From contig NZ_BMQY01000008.1 of the NCBI RefSeq assembly GCF_014648355.1, forward strand, positions 1 to 44,333: a stretch of DNA of 44,333 nt, written 5' to 3'. Below the pieces are notes generated by a model. The model was not told where the DNA came from. It was given only the letters and a program-made list of their open reading frames with translations, and searched no databases. The position numbers and the translations under genes are program-made. Positions within the stretch are counted from its first letter, which is position 1. Every line of letters starts with the position of its first letter. Below, piece after piece: positions 8,082 to 15,943 of the stretch. The DNA comes from Couchioplanes azureus. GTDB lineage: Bacteria; Actinomycetota; Actinomycetes; Mycobacteriales; Micromonosporaceae.

Positions 8082-10301
8082 TCAGGGCCACCACGTCATG
8101 ATCCGCCGGCTGGTGCCGGCCAGGGCGTGCAGGGCCTCGGGGCCGGCGAGCTTCTCGGCGACCGGCAGCAGGTTGACCGCCTCCCGCAGGAAGTCCTCGC
8201 GCTCGGCGAGCGCGAGGGTCTGCAGTGCCTCCCGCCAGTACTCGTGCAGCGTGACCGGCTCGGCGCCGAGCGCCGCGACCCGGCACGCCAGCGCGGTCAG
8301 GACCCGCCCGCGCTGCCGGCGGCCCTCGACGGCCCGGGTCCGCGCGAGGATCCGGCCACAGTGTCCCTCGTCGGCGTGTTCGGTGACCCCGGCGAGCGCC
8401 GTGGCCAGCGCCTGCTCGTTGACGATCTCCGCGGCGAGGCCGAGGGCCCGCGCCACGTCCCCGTGCGCCGCCAGGGCGGCCGCCACGGCGGCGACCGCGT
8501 CCGCGCGCAGTCGCGCACTCGCTTCCATGGAGTCGGCCGCATCGGCCGCCTCGGCGAGGAACCGCGTCGCGTCGTCTCCGCCGGCCGCCTCGGCGAGCAG
8601 CACGAGCGCGCGCACCCGCGACGCCGGCGCGGCGATGGACGACGCCGTGTCGTACGCCGCGGCGAACGCCGCGCCGCGTTGCGCCCCGGGCAGCTCCGCC
8701 GCGCACCTGGCGGTCAACGCCGCGCGGCGGTGCGGGTGCGGCGCCGCCTGTGCCCAGGCCAGCGCCTCACCGGTACGCCCGGCGTGCACCAGCGCCGGAA
8801 CCAGCTGGTCCACCGCCCGGCCGTACCAGTACTCGTCGTCCATCTCCCGTACCAGGCCGAGCGCCGAGTCGTCGCCGAGCGCGACGCCGCGGGCCGCGAG
8901 CAGGCCCAGGACCCGCATCCTCTGTTCCGGGTGGCCGAGGCGTGCGGCCGTACGGAAGGCCCGTTCCCAGGCCGCCCGGTCGGCGTACGGCGCGACCGCG
9001 GCGAGCCGGTCGGCCAGGATGCCGGCGGGCAGGTCGTCGCCCCCGGGCAGGGTCAGCTCCTCGACCATGCGGGCCAGGTCCGCCCCCCGCAACGCGGGCA
9101 GCAGGGTCCGGCAGGCGCGCAGCAGCGTCCAGGGATCGGCCAGCGCGTCCAGCTCGTCGAGCTCGATCCGGGTCGCGCCCAGGGCCGCGAGCTCGCAGCG
9201 CACCAGCAGACGGTCGGCGTCGCCCAGCGTCCCCTCGGCGAGCAGCGCCTCGGCCCCCGCGGTGTCCCCGAGCGCCGCCATCCGCAGCGCGACCACCCGG
9301 ACCAGGCCGGCGTGCGCGGCATCGCCGCCGACGGCCCCGGCGGCGGCGATCGCCGGCTCCAGGAACTCGTCGGACTCGTCGGCGAGCGCGGCGTACGCCT
9401 GCGCCGCCCAGTGCGGCGACGTGATGGACTCCGCGCCGCGCTTGCGCAGGAGCTCGCCCAGGCCGCGGACCGCGTGCAGGCCGCGTTGGGCGTACTCGCC
9501 CAGGTAGTCGTCGCGGAACGAGAGCTGCCCCTCGGTCAGGCCGTACTCCTCGGTCACGACGTTGGCTCGCCCGAACTGCAGCGACGCCAGCCGGGCACGA
9601 AGGTCGGCGTCGAGGTCGCGACCCAGCACGGCCATCGCCACCGCGCTGTAGTACGGATCGTGGAACCGGTCGGCGACGAGCTGCGCGTGCGACGCCAGCG
9701 CCGCCGGCAGCCGGGGGACGAGCTGTCCCAGCTCGGCCACCCGCCAGTACTCGTCCTCCACGGCGGCCACGGCGGCGAGCGCCTCGGCGGCCACCTCGGA
9801 CGCGGTTCGCTCGTCGAGGAACGGCAGGAGGCTCCGGAGCCCTTCCGCCCGCTGGCGCGGATCCGGGACCTGGCGGACGTACGACAGCGCCTCCTCCTGG
9901 CCGAGCAGGTCGCGCCGGACCAGGGCGGCGAGCAGCCGTACGGGGACGTTGGCGGACAGGTTGCGCACCGAGGCGAGGCTCAGCGCGTAGTGGAACTCGT
10001 GGACGATGCCGAACCCGGTGCGTCCGGCACGCAGGTCCGCCGCGGTGACCCGCCCGGCGCTGCGTGCGGCGTACTCCACCTGGTCGATGTAGCGCCGCTG
10101 GTCGCCGTCGCGGGTGGCGGCCACGTACCAGGCGTTGCCCGACCGGCCGGTCAGCCGTCGTCGCCGGTCGGCCCGGTCGTCCGGCACGGTGTCCTCCAAG
10201 CTCAGCAGCCAGTGCATCTCGTCGATGCGTCCGGCTTCGGCCAGGTGGCGAGGCAGATGCCGGAGGTCGTAGTCCGACAGGAGGTGGAAGGGATCACTCA
10301 T
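8082..10301 (-). CDS. Alpha-helical repeat protein, detached C-terminal half of the NLR
   Basis: 739 residues, almost entirely alpha-helical and alanine/leucine/arginine-rich, with TPR/HEAT-like paired helices throughout. The N-terminus (YDLRHLPRHLAEAGRIDEMHWLL when shortened: LRHLPRHLAEAGR) is the segment that in one-piece STAND proteins directly follows the winged-helix region of the NTPase. Repeats such as EDEYWRVAELGQLVPRL and DDEYWYGRAVDQLVPAL recur. In the family this region acts as sensor or autoinhibitory scaffold. ATG 10301 has a good GGAGG at 10309-10313, spacing 7. Strikingly, the gene is in the same reading frame as the upstream NTPase, separated by one TAG codon and nine codons, so it may be a fission product, a broken gene or a readthrough product. 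It ends facing the LamG gene. Confidence 0.75.
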   Translation of the reverse strand: MSDPFHLLSDYDLRHLPRHLAEAGRIDEMHWLLSLEDTVPDDRADRRRRLTGRSGNAWYVAATRDGDQRRYIDQVEYAARSAGRVTAADLRAGRTGFGIVHEFHYALSLASVRNLSANVPVRLLAALVRRDLLGQEEALSYVRQVPDPRQRAEGLRSLLPFLDERTASEVAAEALAAVAAVEDEYWRVAELGQLVPRLPAALASHAQLVADRFHDPYYSAVAMAVLGRDLDADLRARLASLQFGRANVVTEEYGLTEGQLSFRDDYLGEYAQRGLHAVRGLGELLRKRGAESITSPHWAAQAYAALADESDEFLEPAIAAAGAVGGDAAHAGLVRVVALRMAALGDTAGAEALLAEGTLGDADRLLVRCELAALGATRIELDELDALADPWTLLRACRTLLPALRGADLARMVEELTLPGGDDLPAGILADRLAAVAPYADRAAWERAFRTAARLGHPEQRMRVLGLLAARGVALGDDSALGLVREMDDEYWYGRAVDQLVPALVHAGRTGEALAWAQAAPHPHRRAALTARCAAELPGAQRGAAFAAAYDTASSIAAPASRVRALVLLAEAAGGDDATRFLAEAADAADSMEASARLRADAVAAVAAALAAHGDVARALGLAAEIVNEQALATALAGVTEHADEGHCGRILARTRAVEGRRQRGRVLTALACRVAALGAEPVTLHEYWREALQTLALAEREDFLREAVNLLPVAEKLAGPEALHALAGTSRRIMTWWP

Positions 10302-10328
10302 CGACCATCCTCCAACGCCACCCGGCCG

Positions 10329-10331
10329 CTA
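10329..10331 (-). other. In-frame amber codon between NLR NTPase and repeat protein
   Basis: The NTPase ends in ...GASGLP followed by TAG (bases 10331-10329 read on the minus strand). The same frame continues without another stop through R-P-G-G-V-G-G-W-S to the ATG of the repeat protein at 10301 and on to 8082. The distance 11609 to 10301 is 1308 bases, a multiple of three. A single base difference would give one continuous NLR of about 1175 residues. Confidence 0.85.
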
Positions 10332-11609
10332 CGGAAGCCCGGAGGCTCCCGGGCCGCTCAGGAAGGCGGGGATCTTCAGCAGGGCCGCGGAGGCTATCTG
10401 GTCGTGGTACCAGCGCAGGTCCTCCTGCTCGTCGAGGAAATCCGCGAAGCTGCGGTGGTAGATGCGGTACCGGCTGGGGGACGTCCTGGTGTCCTCGTTG
10501 AGGAACTCGCGCCACTGGTGGATCACCGCCCGCAGATCGCCCGGCGTGAGCCGCGTCCACTCCGTCAGCTGGTGGATCGTGACCGGCTCCCGGCCGATGG
10601 CGAGGAAACACAGCACCGGGCGCTGGAGCCGGGCGAACCGCTCGGGATCCTCGTCCTTCATGTCGCGCCAGTGCCGCTGGTAGTAGCCCTTCAGCCCCCG
10701 GGGAAGGCCCTGGATGGCGCCGACGGTGTCCCGGCTCAACCGGGCCTGCGCGATCTCGGGCAGGACGTGCACCAGATACATGAAGTTGCCCTCGGAGAAG
10801 CGGGCCAGCTCCTGGACGAACTCCGCCGGGCTCAGCTGCCACTCGGCCATGCGGGCCGTCATGACCTCGGCGTTCGCCTCGACGAAGCCCTCGATGTAGC
10901 GCCTGACGTCCCGCTCGTTGGCGGGATCGTCGTCGCGGATCCAGATGTCCTCCAGGTGGTCGACGTCGAGGCGGTAGTCGATCTCCTCGCGTGTGGTGAC
11001 GACGAAGAAGACGCCGTCGGGCAGCGCGCGCGGCAGGAACAGGCGGTTGGCCGAGTGGGGCAGGCCAGTGTCCTCGGCCTCGTCGAGCGCGTCCACCACG
11101 ACGACCACCGGCGACGTGCCGCGTTCGCGAGCCCGCTCGGCGGCCTCGCCGAGCAGCTGGGAGAGGAAACCGGCGTCGGCGCCCGCCTCGGCCGGCATCG
11201 CGGAGTGCGGCAGGTCGTAGCGCACGATGAGTTGCGCACAGACGTTCTCGAGAAACTGGCGCGGCGACCGGATGTTCTCCGGGGCGATGTTGAAATGATG
11301 CACGCAGCCCCAGCGCAGGACCAGCGACGCGGCGATCGACGTCTTGCCGATGCCGGGCTCGCCGCGAATCACGACGTAACCGGACCCGAACTGCTCGCCG
11401 GTGGTGAGCCGGGCGACGCTGTCGAAAACGAACTCCCGGCCGACGAAATGCCTGGTGCGCTCCGCCACGACGGTGCGGAACTGCGCCGCCCGGATATACG
11501 AGGCGATGGGACGGGACTGGTCGGCGAACGACTGGAACACGGTGGCGTAGTCGCCGACCACGACACCTTTGCCGCCGGAGATCCCGATGTCTCGACGGCG
11601 ATCAGTCAC
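10329..11609 (-). CDS. NLR/STAND NTPase with N-terminal amyloid-like motif
   Basis: 426 residues starting at GTG 11609, which overlaps the end of the BELL gene by 8 bases. Order of parts: a short N-terminal motif ISGGKGVVVGDYAT (residues 10-23) nearly identical to the C-terminus of the BELL protein; a VGREF entry segment (56-60); Walker A GEPGIGKTS (83-91); Walker B VVVVVDALDEAED (168-180); a sensor-type FFVVTTREE (201-209); then a helical/winged-helix part ending in YRIYHRSFADFL, typical of NACHT-like STAND proteins. In the family, ligand sensing leads to ATP-dependent oligomerisation, and the clustered N-terminal motifs nucleate an amyloid in the partner effector. The usual C-terminal sensor repeats are missing here and lie in the next gene in the same frame. 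What activates it is unknown. Confidence 0.85.
   Translation of the reverse strand: MTDRRRDIGISGGKGVVVGDYATVFQSFADQSRPIASYIRAAQFRTVVAERTRHFVGREFVFDSVARLTTGEQFGSGYVVIRGEPGIGKTSIAASLVLRWGCVHHFNIAPENIRSPRQFLENVCAQLIVRYDLPHSAMPAEAGADAGFLSQLLGEAAERARERGTSPVVVVVDALDEAEDTGLPHSANRLFLPRALPDGVFFVVTTREEIDYRLDVDHLEDIWIRDDDPANERDVRRYIEGFVEANAEVMTARMAEWQLSPAEFVQELARFSEGNFMYLVHVLPEIAQARLSRDTVGAIQGLPRGLKGYYQRHWRDMKDEDPERFARLQRPVLCFLAIGREPVTIHQLTEWTRLTPGDLRAVIHQWREFLNEDTRTSPSRYRIYHRSFADFLDEQEDLRWYHDQIASAALLKIPAFLSGPGASGLP
11541..11582 (-). other. Amyloid-signalling (BASS-like) motif, NLR copy
   Basis: Encodes ISGGKGVVVGDYAT at residues 10-23 of the NLR. The glycine-spaced V-V-V-G-D core resembles the RHIM/PP/BASS type of short amyloid motifs. 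It matches the copy at 11632-11673 in 13 of 14 residues. Confidence 0.7.
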
Positions 11610-11988
11610 GGTCGTCGAAATTCATCGTCGTGGTCGCGTGGTCGCCGACCACGACGCCCTTTCCTCCGCTGATCGAGACGGAATATTTGTGGGCCCGGGC
11701 GCCCGCCGGGTCGACCGTCTCCAGCAGCCCCTGGGCGGCCGCCACCAGCTCCTCGTCGCGGTCGGCGCCGGCGGCCCGCAGCCGCTCGGCGAGCCCCGCC
11801 GGATCGGAATCCAACTCGCGTTCCTGCCGCGCCAATTCCTCCTGCGCCTCGGGGCTGCCACCGCACCGGCGCAGAATCATCCTTTTGAGGCCCTGGTACG
11901 CATCTCTCACGATGGCCGAAGTCGTGTCCTGGGCCGCCGCGGTGGCGCCGGCGGTAATCGCCGCGATGATCAGAGAGATCGGTTCCAT
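11602..11988 (-). CDS. BELL-domain effector with C-terminal amyloid-like motif
   Basis: 128 residues from ATG 11988, preceded by GGAGG at spacing 5; longer upstream frames lack such a site. The N-terminus MEPISLIIAAITAGATAAA is a hydrophobic helix, followed by DTTSAIVRDAYQGLKRMI and further amphipathic helices, the layout of the bacterial BELL domain (counterpart of fungal HeLo/HELL and of MLKL-like four-helix bundles that attack membranes). The C-terminus carries SISGGKGVVVGDHAT (residues 105-119), the partner copy of the motif at the NLR N-terminus. Known of the family: NLR oligomers template the BELL C-terminus into amyloid, which activates the membrane-active domain and kills or arrests the cell. 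The gene is translationally coupled to the NLR. Membrane activity is inferred from family resemblance, not shown. Confidence 0.8.
   Translation of the reverse strand: MEPISLIIAAITAGATAAAQDTTSAIVRDAYQGLKRMILRRCGGSPEAQEELARQERELDSDPAGLAERLRAAGADRDEELVAAAQGLLETVDPAGARAHKYSVSISGGKGVVVGDHATTTMNFDDRD
11632..11673 (-). other. Amyloid-signalling (BASS-like) motif, BELL copy
   Basis: Encodes ISGGKGVVVGDHAT at residues 106-119 of the BELL protein, nine residues before its C-terminus. Compared with the NLR copy, 6 of the 13 shared residues use different synonymous codons (S, G, G, K, G, A), so the match is kept at the protein level rather than being a fresh DNA duplication. Confidence 0.7.
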
Positions 11989-12086
11989 GAGAGCCTCCGG
12001 CCCTGAGCCCAGCGAGTCGCGACGAAAGCTGTATAGCGGTGGGGAGTTTTCGGGGTCAAGCAGAATGGAAGTTATCCGACAATCTC

Positions 12087-12122
12087 GCTGCGCCCACCTT
12101 TTTCGCAAAAGGTGGGCGCAGC
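12087..12122 (-). terminator. Strong terminator hairpin after the chitinase gene
   Basis: A perfect 16-bp stem (12087-12102 with 12107-12122) closes a four-base loop TCGC. It begins two bases after the chitinase stop. Arms contain A/T runs next to the loop. It isolates the chitinase gene from the BELL/NLR cassette, whose promoter must lie in the 98 bases between 11989 and 12086. Confidence 0.8.
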
Positions 12123-12124
12123 CG

Positions 12125-14432
12125 CTAGCGGGACGATCCGCCCGGCAGGGCGTTGTGCAGCGCGCTCATCAGCGTGCCGCCGGCCGTGTCGCCCGACATC
12201 TCCCAGACCATGGCGCCGAGCAGGTTCTGCCGCTTGAGCCAGGCGCTCTTCTGCCCGATCGACCAGGCATCGTCGAAGGTCCACCACTGGCCGCCGGCGC
12301 CGGTGTAGCAGAAGGCCGAGACCGACTGCGTGTCGTGGCGGACGGTGCAGCCGGGGACCATGGCGACGAGGTTCGCGTATCCCCGGGTGCCGGCCTCCTC
12401 GGCGAACTGGCCGGGGGCGGCGCCCGTGGCGCTCTGCCACTCGCCGTCGGCACCGGCCGGCCCGGCGGCCACCCCCTGCCAGCCGCGGCCGTAGAACGCG
12501 AAACCGACGGTGAGCTTGCGCGGGTTCACCCCGGCGTCGGTGTAGGTGCGAACGGCCCGCTCCACGCTGAACTCGAACGGGTACGGGTCCTGCGCGTCGC
12601 GGTACAGGTTGCCCTGGTGGCCGGTGCGGTTCGGCTCCCAGGAGTTGTCGCTGCCGGCCCCGTGGAAGTCGTAGCCCTGGACGTTGGCGAAGTCGAGCGA
12701 GTCGAACACGCTCGGCGTGCCGTCGGCGCGGGTGATGTCCCAGCCGGCATCGATCTTCGCCGGGTCGGCCGGGGTGAAGGCGGTCAGCAGGTACCGCTTG
12801 CCGGTCGTCGCGCCGAGGGCGTCCATCTGCCGGCGGAACTCGGCCAGTAGCGCGGTGTTGTTGGCCTTGTCGTGCGGTCCCCAGTGGTTGCCCGGGTGCC
12901 CCTCGGCGCCCGGCCATTCCCAGTCGAGGTCGATGCCGTCGAAGATGCCCGCCGCGCTGCCCGGCCCGCCGGCGCCGTTGTACACCGGCAGGTTTCCCCG
13001 CAGATACATGTCCACGCAGGAGCGCACCAGCTTCTCCCGTGCCGCCGGGGTGGCTGCCGCATCGGAGAAGAACTTGGAGTACGTCCAGCCGCCGAGCGAG
13101 ATGAGCACCTTGAGGTGCGGGTGCTTGGCCTTGAGCTTGCGCAGCTGGTTGAAGTTTCCGCGCAGCGTCTCCCAGCCGGTGTCGGCGACCCCGTCGACGG
13201 ACTGCGCCGCGCTGAACGGACGGCCGTAGTCGGCGTCGGCGTCGCCGGCACCGGTGCCCTGGTCGGGGTCCTGCGGGTTGGCGGTGGTGCCTCGGGTGAC
13301 CCCTTGCAGGCAGGTGAGGCCGACCGGGTCGAGGTTGGCGAAGGCGTAGTTGAGGTGGGTGCCGGGCCGCCGCCCCGGAGGTGTCGAGGTTGCGGACGAA
13401 GTACTGCCGGCCGTAGATGCCCCACTGGACGAAGTAGCCCACCTTCGCGTAGCCGCCGGTGCCCACGGCGTCGTCGGTGGTGACCGTGACGGCGCTGGAC
13501 GGCGGTGAGGCGTTGTCGTAGTTGTCACGGGCGCGCACCGTGAACGTGTACTCGGTGAGGGGGCTGAGCCCGCCGACGGTCGCGGTGGTGCCGGTGACCG
13601 ACGCGGCCAGGGCCGCGCCCCGGTAGACGTCGTAACCCGCGATGCCGCCGGCGTCCGAGACCGGGTTCCAGGCGAGGGTCACGGCGACCGCGCCTGTGGC
13701 GGTGGCGCGCAGCCCGCCGGGAGCCGGCGGCGCGGTGGTGTCGGCGGCGGGGTCGAGGGTGGTGGCGGTGACCGCGGTCGAGCTGGCGGAGACGTTGCCG
13801 CGCGAATCCTTGGCGCGCACCGTGAACGTGTACGCGGTGCGCGGCGTCAGGCCGGAAATCGTCGCCGCCGGTTCGGTGACTGTGGCGGCCGGTTCCGTAC
13901 CGCGGTGGACGTCGTACCCGGCGATCGGGAAGTCGGTCGCGACGGCGGGGGTCCAGCGCAGCGACACGGTCGTGGTGGTGCGCCCCGCGACGGTCAGCCC
14001 GGTGGGCGTGCCGGGCGCCCGGTCGGCACTGCCGTCGCACTTGTCGCCGTTGACCCGGCAGTTGAGCGGCGCGGCCTGCGATCCGGTGGCGATGAACCAG
14101 AAACTGTACGGCTCGGTGGTGCCTCCGGCGGCCACGGTGCCGTTGTAGTGCGCATTGACCACCGTGACATGGTTGCCGGTCCGGGTCACGGTGCCGTGGT
14201 GGGCGTCGCCCATGGTGACGCCGGCCGGCAGGTCGAACTCCAGCTTCCAGCCGGTGACCGCGGCGCTGGTCGGATTGCTGATGACGTACTTGTCGACGGA
14301 GTAGGTGCCGTGGTCGGTGGCCGAGAAGGCGGCGGTGAGTCCCGCCGGGGCGGCGTGGGCGGGGGCGGCGGCCGCCGTCGCCGAGCCCGCGAGGAGCAGG
14401 ACGGCGACGAGGCCGCGAGCGTAGATGGTCAC
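12125..14432 (-). pseudogene. Secreted CBM2-FnIII-FnIII-GH18 chitinase, frameshifted
   Basis: Read from GTG 14432 (GGGGGG upstream), the product has a signal peptide (about residues 1-28), a CBM2-like chitin/cellulose-binding domain (VISNPTSAAVTGWKLEFDLP), two fibronectin type III domains (each with GYDV(H/Y)RG and TEYTFTVRARD-type strands), and the start of a GH18 barrel (VGYFVQWGIYGRQYFVRNLD). Near 13365, after TSGAAAR, the frame is lost. The rest of the barrel continues in another frame from THLNYAF, with the catalytic DxxDxDxE motif FDGIDLDWEWPG near 12910-12945, and ends at 12125. Family members usually have two further bases here (an Ile codon), so a 2-bp deletion is the likeliest lesion. 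The corrected protein would be about 769 residues. The GH18 part is otherwise intact, so a sequencing error or very recent inactivation is possible. Confidence 0.85.
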
Positions 14433-14445
14433 CCTGGTCCCCCCT

Positions 14446-14462
14446 TTAAGAAGGTTTCCTAA
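14446..14462. promoter_or_regulatory. Imperfect palindrome upstream of the chitinase
   Basis: TTAAGAAGGTTTCCTAA lies 13 bases upstream of the chitinase GTG. It is an imperfect dyad (13 of 17 positions symmetric) of the form TTAGGAAA-n-TTTCCTAA. I recall similar elements upstream of secreted glycoside hydrolases in actinomycetes, which makes a repressor operator plausible; the binding protein is not known from this window. Confidence 0.4.
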
Positions 14463-14543
14463 GAGTTATCAGCCCGTTCATAATCAAGTCAAGAATGTCG
14501 ATTTCCCGTCCGGCTCAGGCCGGGTTGTCGGCCGACGTCGGCG

Positions 14544-14860
14544 TCATGACGGCACCGGCGTGCCGGTCTCGTACCGGGCGTGGAACTCCAGCGCCGCGGC
14601 GAACCGGCCGGTAGATGTAGGCCGGCACCCGCCCGCGCCACAGCGCGAGGGGTTGTCTGCCCGCCCTGACCTTGGCCCGCACGAAGTCGAGCTGCGCCCG
14701 GCTCACGAGCACGCCGGGGTGGGCGAAGGCGGCCCTGGCGGGTGGCTGTCTCTCGACCGCCGGCGTGGCGGGTCGTTTCGCGCGCTCCGGCGAGGGAGGC
14801 CGGGGTGAGCATCGCCGCGACGAGCACGGCGTACATCGATATCATGCGGCGTCTGCGCAT
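14544..14860 (-). pseudogene. Remnant of a secreted alginate-lyase-like gene
   Basis: From ATG 14860 a clear signal peptide (MRRRRMISMYAVLVAAMLTP, then ASLAGA) is followed after about 45 residues by a frame change into AFAHPGVLVSRAQLDFVRAK, the characteristic mature N-terminus of actinobacterial alginate-lyase-domain proteins, and VRAGRQPL. After a further frame change a piece FAAALEFHARYETG ends at a TGA at 14544; it looks like the C-terminus of the same family. The catalytic middle, several hundred residues long in intact relatives, is missing. I therefore read it as an internally deleted, frameshifted gene. The family assignment is from remembered consensus. Confidence 0.55.
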
Positions 14861-14949
14861 CGGGGTTCTCCCGGAGTCGTCTGTGGACCGCGCACAGCCA
14901 AGCGGAAGCTTCCCTGACGCCGCATACGATGACCCTTGCCTTCCACTGA

Positions 14950-15291
14950 GGTTTCCTTGCCCGTGCGCGTACCGTGAGCAGCGCGTCGATCTGGTCCGCC
15001 CGGCGCCCGGGCTCTTTGGCCGAGGCGAAGGGCCGGCGCCGCGGGCCTCGCCGTCGCGGACCAGGCGGCGCGTCGCCGCGAGGGGGCTCTCCCGGGTCGC
15101 CTCGACGATCGAGTTCGCACCATCTGTCACCGGGGCCGGATCGGTTCGCCGGGCGGGTGCAGCGCCGTTCCGGCGACAGCCGCGCGTACCCGATCCGCCC
15201 GAGCGGCGCTTGCGCCGCTCGGGGCGAGGTAGCGGCCGGTGTCGAGGATCTCCGGGGCGTCGCGGGCCGGCGCCCGCAGTTCCTCGCTCAT
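14950..15291 (-). pseudogene. Decayed PARG/macrodomain-like gene (TIGR02452 type)
   Basis: From ATG 15291 the frame reads MSEELRAPARDAPEILDTGR, then YLAPSG and VRAAVAGTALHPPGE, resembling the N-terminus of microbial poly(ADP-ribose) glycohydrolases (helix, G-x-Y-x-x-P-S-G, then a G-T-x-L-x-x-P-x-E segment). In other frames further downstream come SIVEATRESPLAATRRLV and FASAKEPGRRADQ, which match the family's IEVTNESTLAAARRL and NFASAKNPGGG blocks with the catalytic glycine stretch destroyed. At least two frameshifts are needed and the C-terminal half is absent. This fills most of the otherwise empty stretch between 14860 and 15436; nothing else is visible there. Confidence 0.5.
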
Positions 15292-15435
15292 CGCCCGGCA
15301 TTCACCGCCCGCCCGGCTTCCGGACGACATTCATCCATCCCTGCCGGCCGGCGTCCGGCGGTGCGGTTCGGCGGGCGCCGCACGGGGTATGCGAGAGCGA
15401 CGGGACATTCATCGACGACGATCAAGGAGTCTGTG

Positions 15436-15849
15436 ATGCAGCCCTTCGCGTTCGAGCCGTGGACCTGGCGCGACCCTTCGCTGAGCGGCACCGCCAGGGC
15501 CGGCGACGCCGGCCGCGTGGACGAGCGGACCGGCGCCGACCTGGCCGGTTACCACGTCGAGGCCACCGACGGCGGGATCGGCAAGATCGACGAGGCCACC
15601 TACGAGGTGGGCAGCGCCCACCTGGTCGTGGACACTGGGCCGTGGATCTTCGGCCGTAAGGTGCTGTTGCCGGCCGGCACGGTGCAGCGGATCGACCACG
15701 ACGACCGCAAGGTGTACGTCGACCGCACCAAGGACCAGATCAAGGATTCGCCGGAGTACGACAAGGAAACCTTCGGTACGCCGGAGTACCGCGAGCAGGT
15801 CGGCAACTACTACACCACCAGCTACCGCGACATGCCGCCGGTGCAGTGA
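15436..15849 (+). CDS. PRC-barrel domain protein
   Basis: 137 residues from ATG 15436, with AAGGAG at 15424-15429. The core GYHVEATDGGIGKIDEATYE, HLVVDTGPWIFGRKVLLPAG and VQRIDHDDRKVYVDRTKDQI is a PRC-barrel, a small beta-barrel known from photosynthetic reaction centre H subunits and from RimM. The tail (SPEYDKETFGTPEYREQVG) is tyrosine- and glutamate-rich. There is no signal peptide. Stand-alone PRC-barrel proteins are common in actinobacteria and often stress-associated, but a biochemical role is not established. It converges with pseG; a weak 7-bp stem (15872-15878 with 15895-15901) lies in the gap. Confidence 0.8.
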   Translation: MQPFAFEPWTWRDPSLSGTARAGDAGRVDERTGADLAGYHVEATDGGIGKIDEATYEVGSAHLVVDTGPWIFGRKVLLPAGTVQRIDHDDRKVYVDRTKDQIKDSPEYDKETFGTPEYREQVGNYYTTSYRDMPPVQ

Positions 15850-15943
15850 CCCGCGCCGGACGGCCCATCGGCGCCGTCGTCGCCCCCGCCGGGTGACGGC
15901 GGCGTCCTGCGTTGCGGCCGGTGTCCGGGCCCGGTCGCCACGG

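Noticed and set aside
10064..10842. Frames of both strands over the NLR and repeat genes as extra genes
   Set aside because: They lack ribosome sites and recognisable domains and overlap well-supported genes in other frames.
15127..15435. An intact small gene upstream of the PRC-barrel gene
   Set aside because: The best frame is the start of the decayed PARG-like gene and needs frameshifts to continue; no other frame has both a ribosome site and a recognisable domain.
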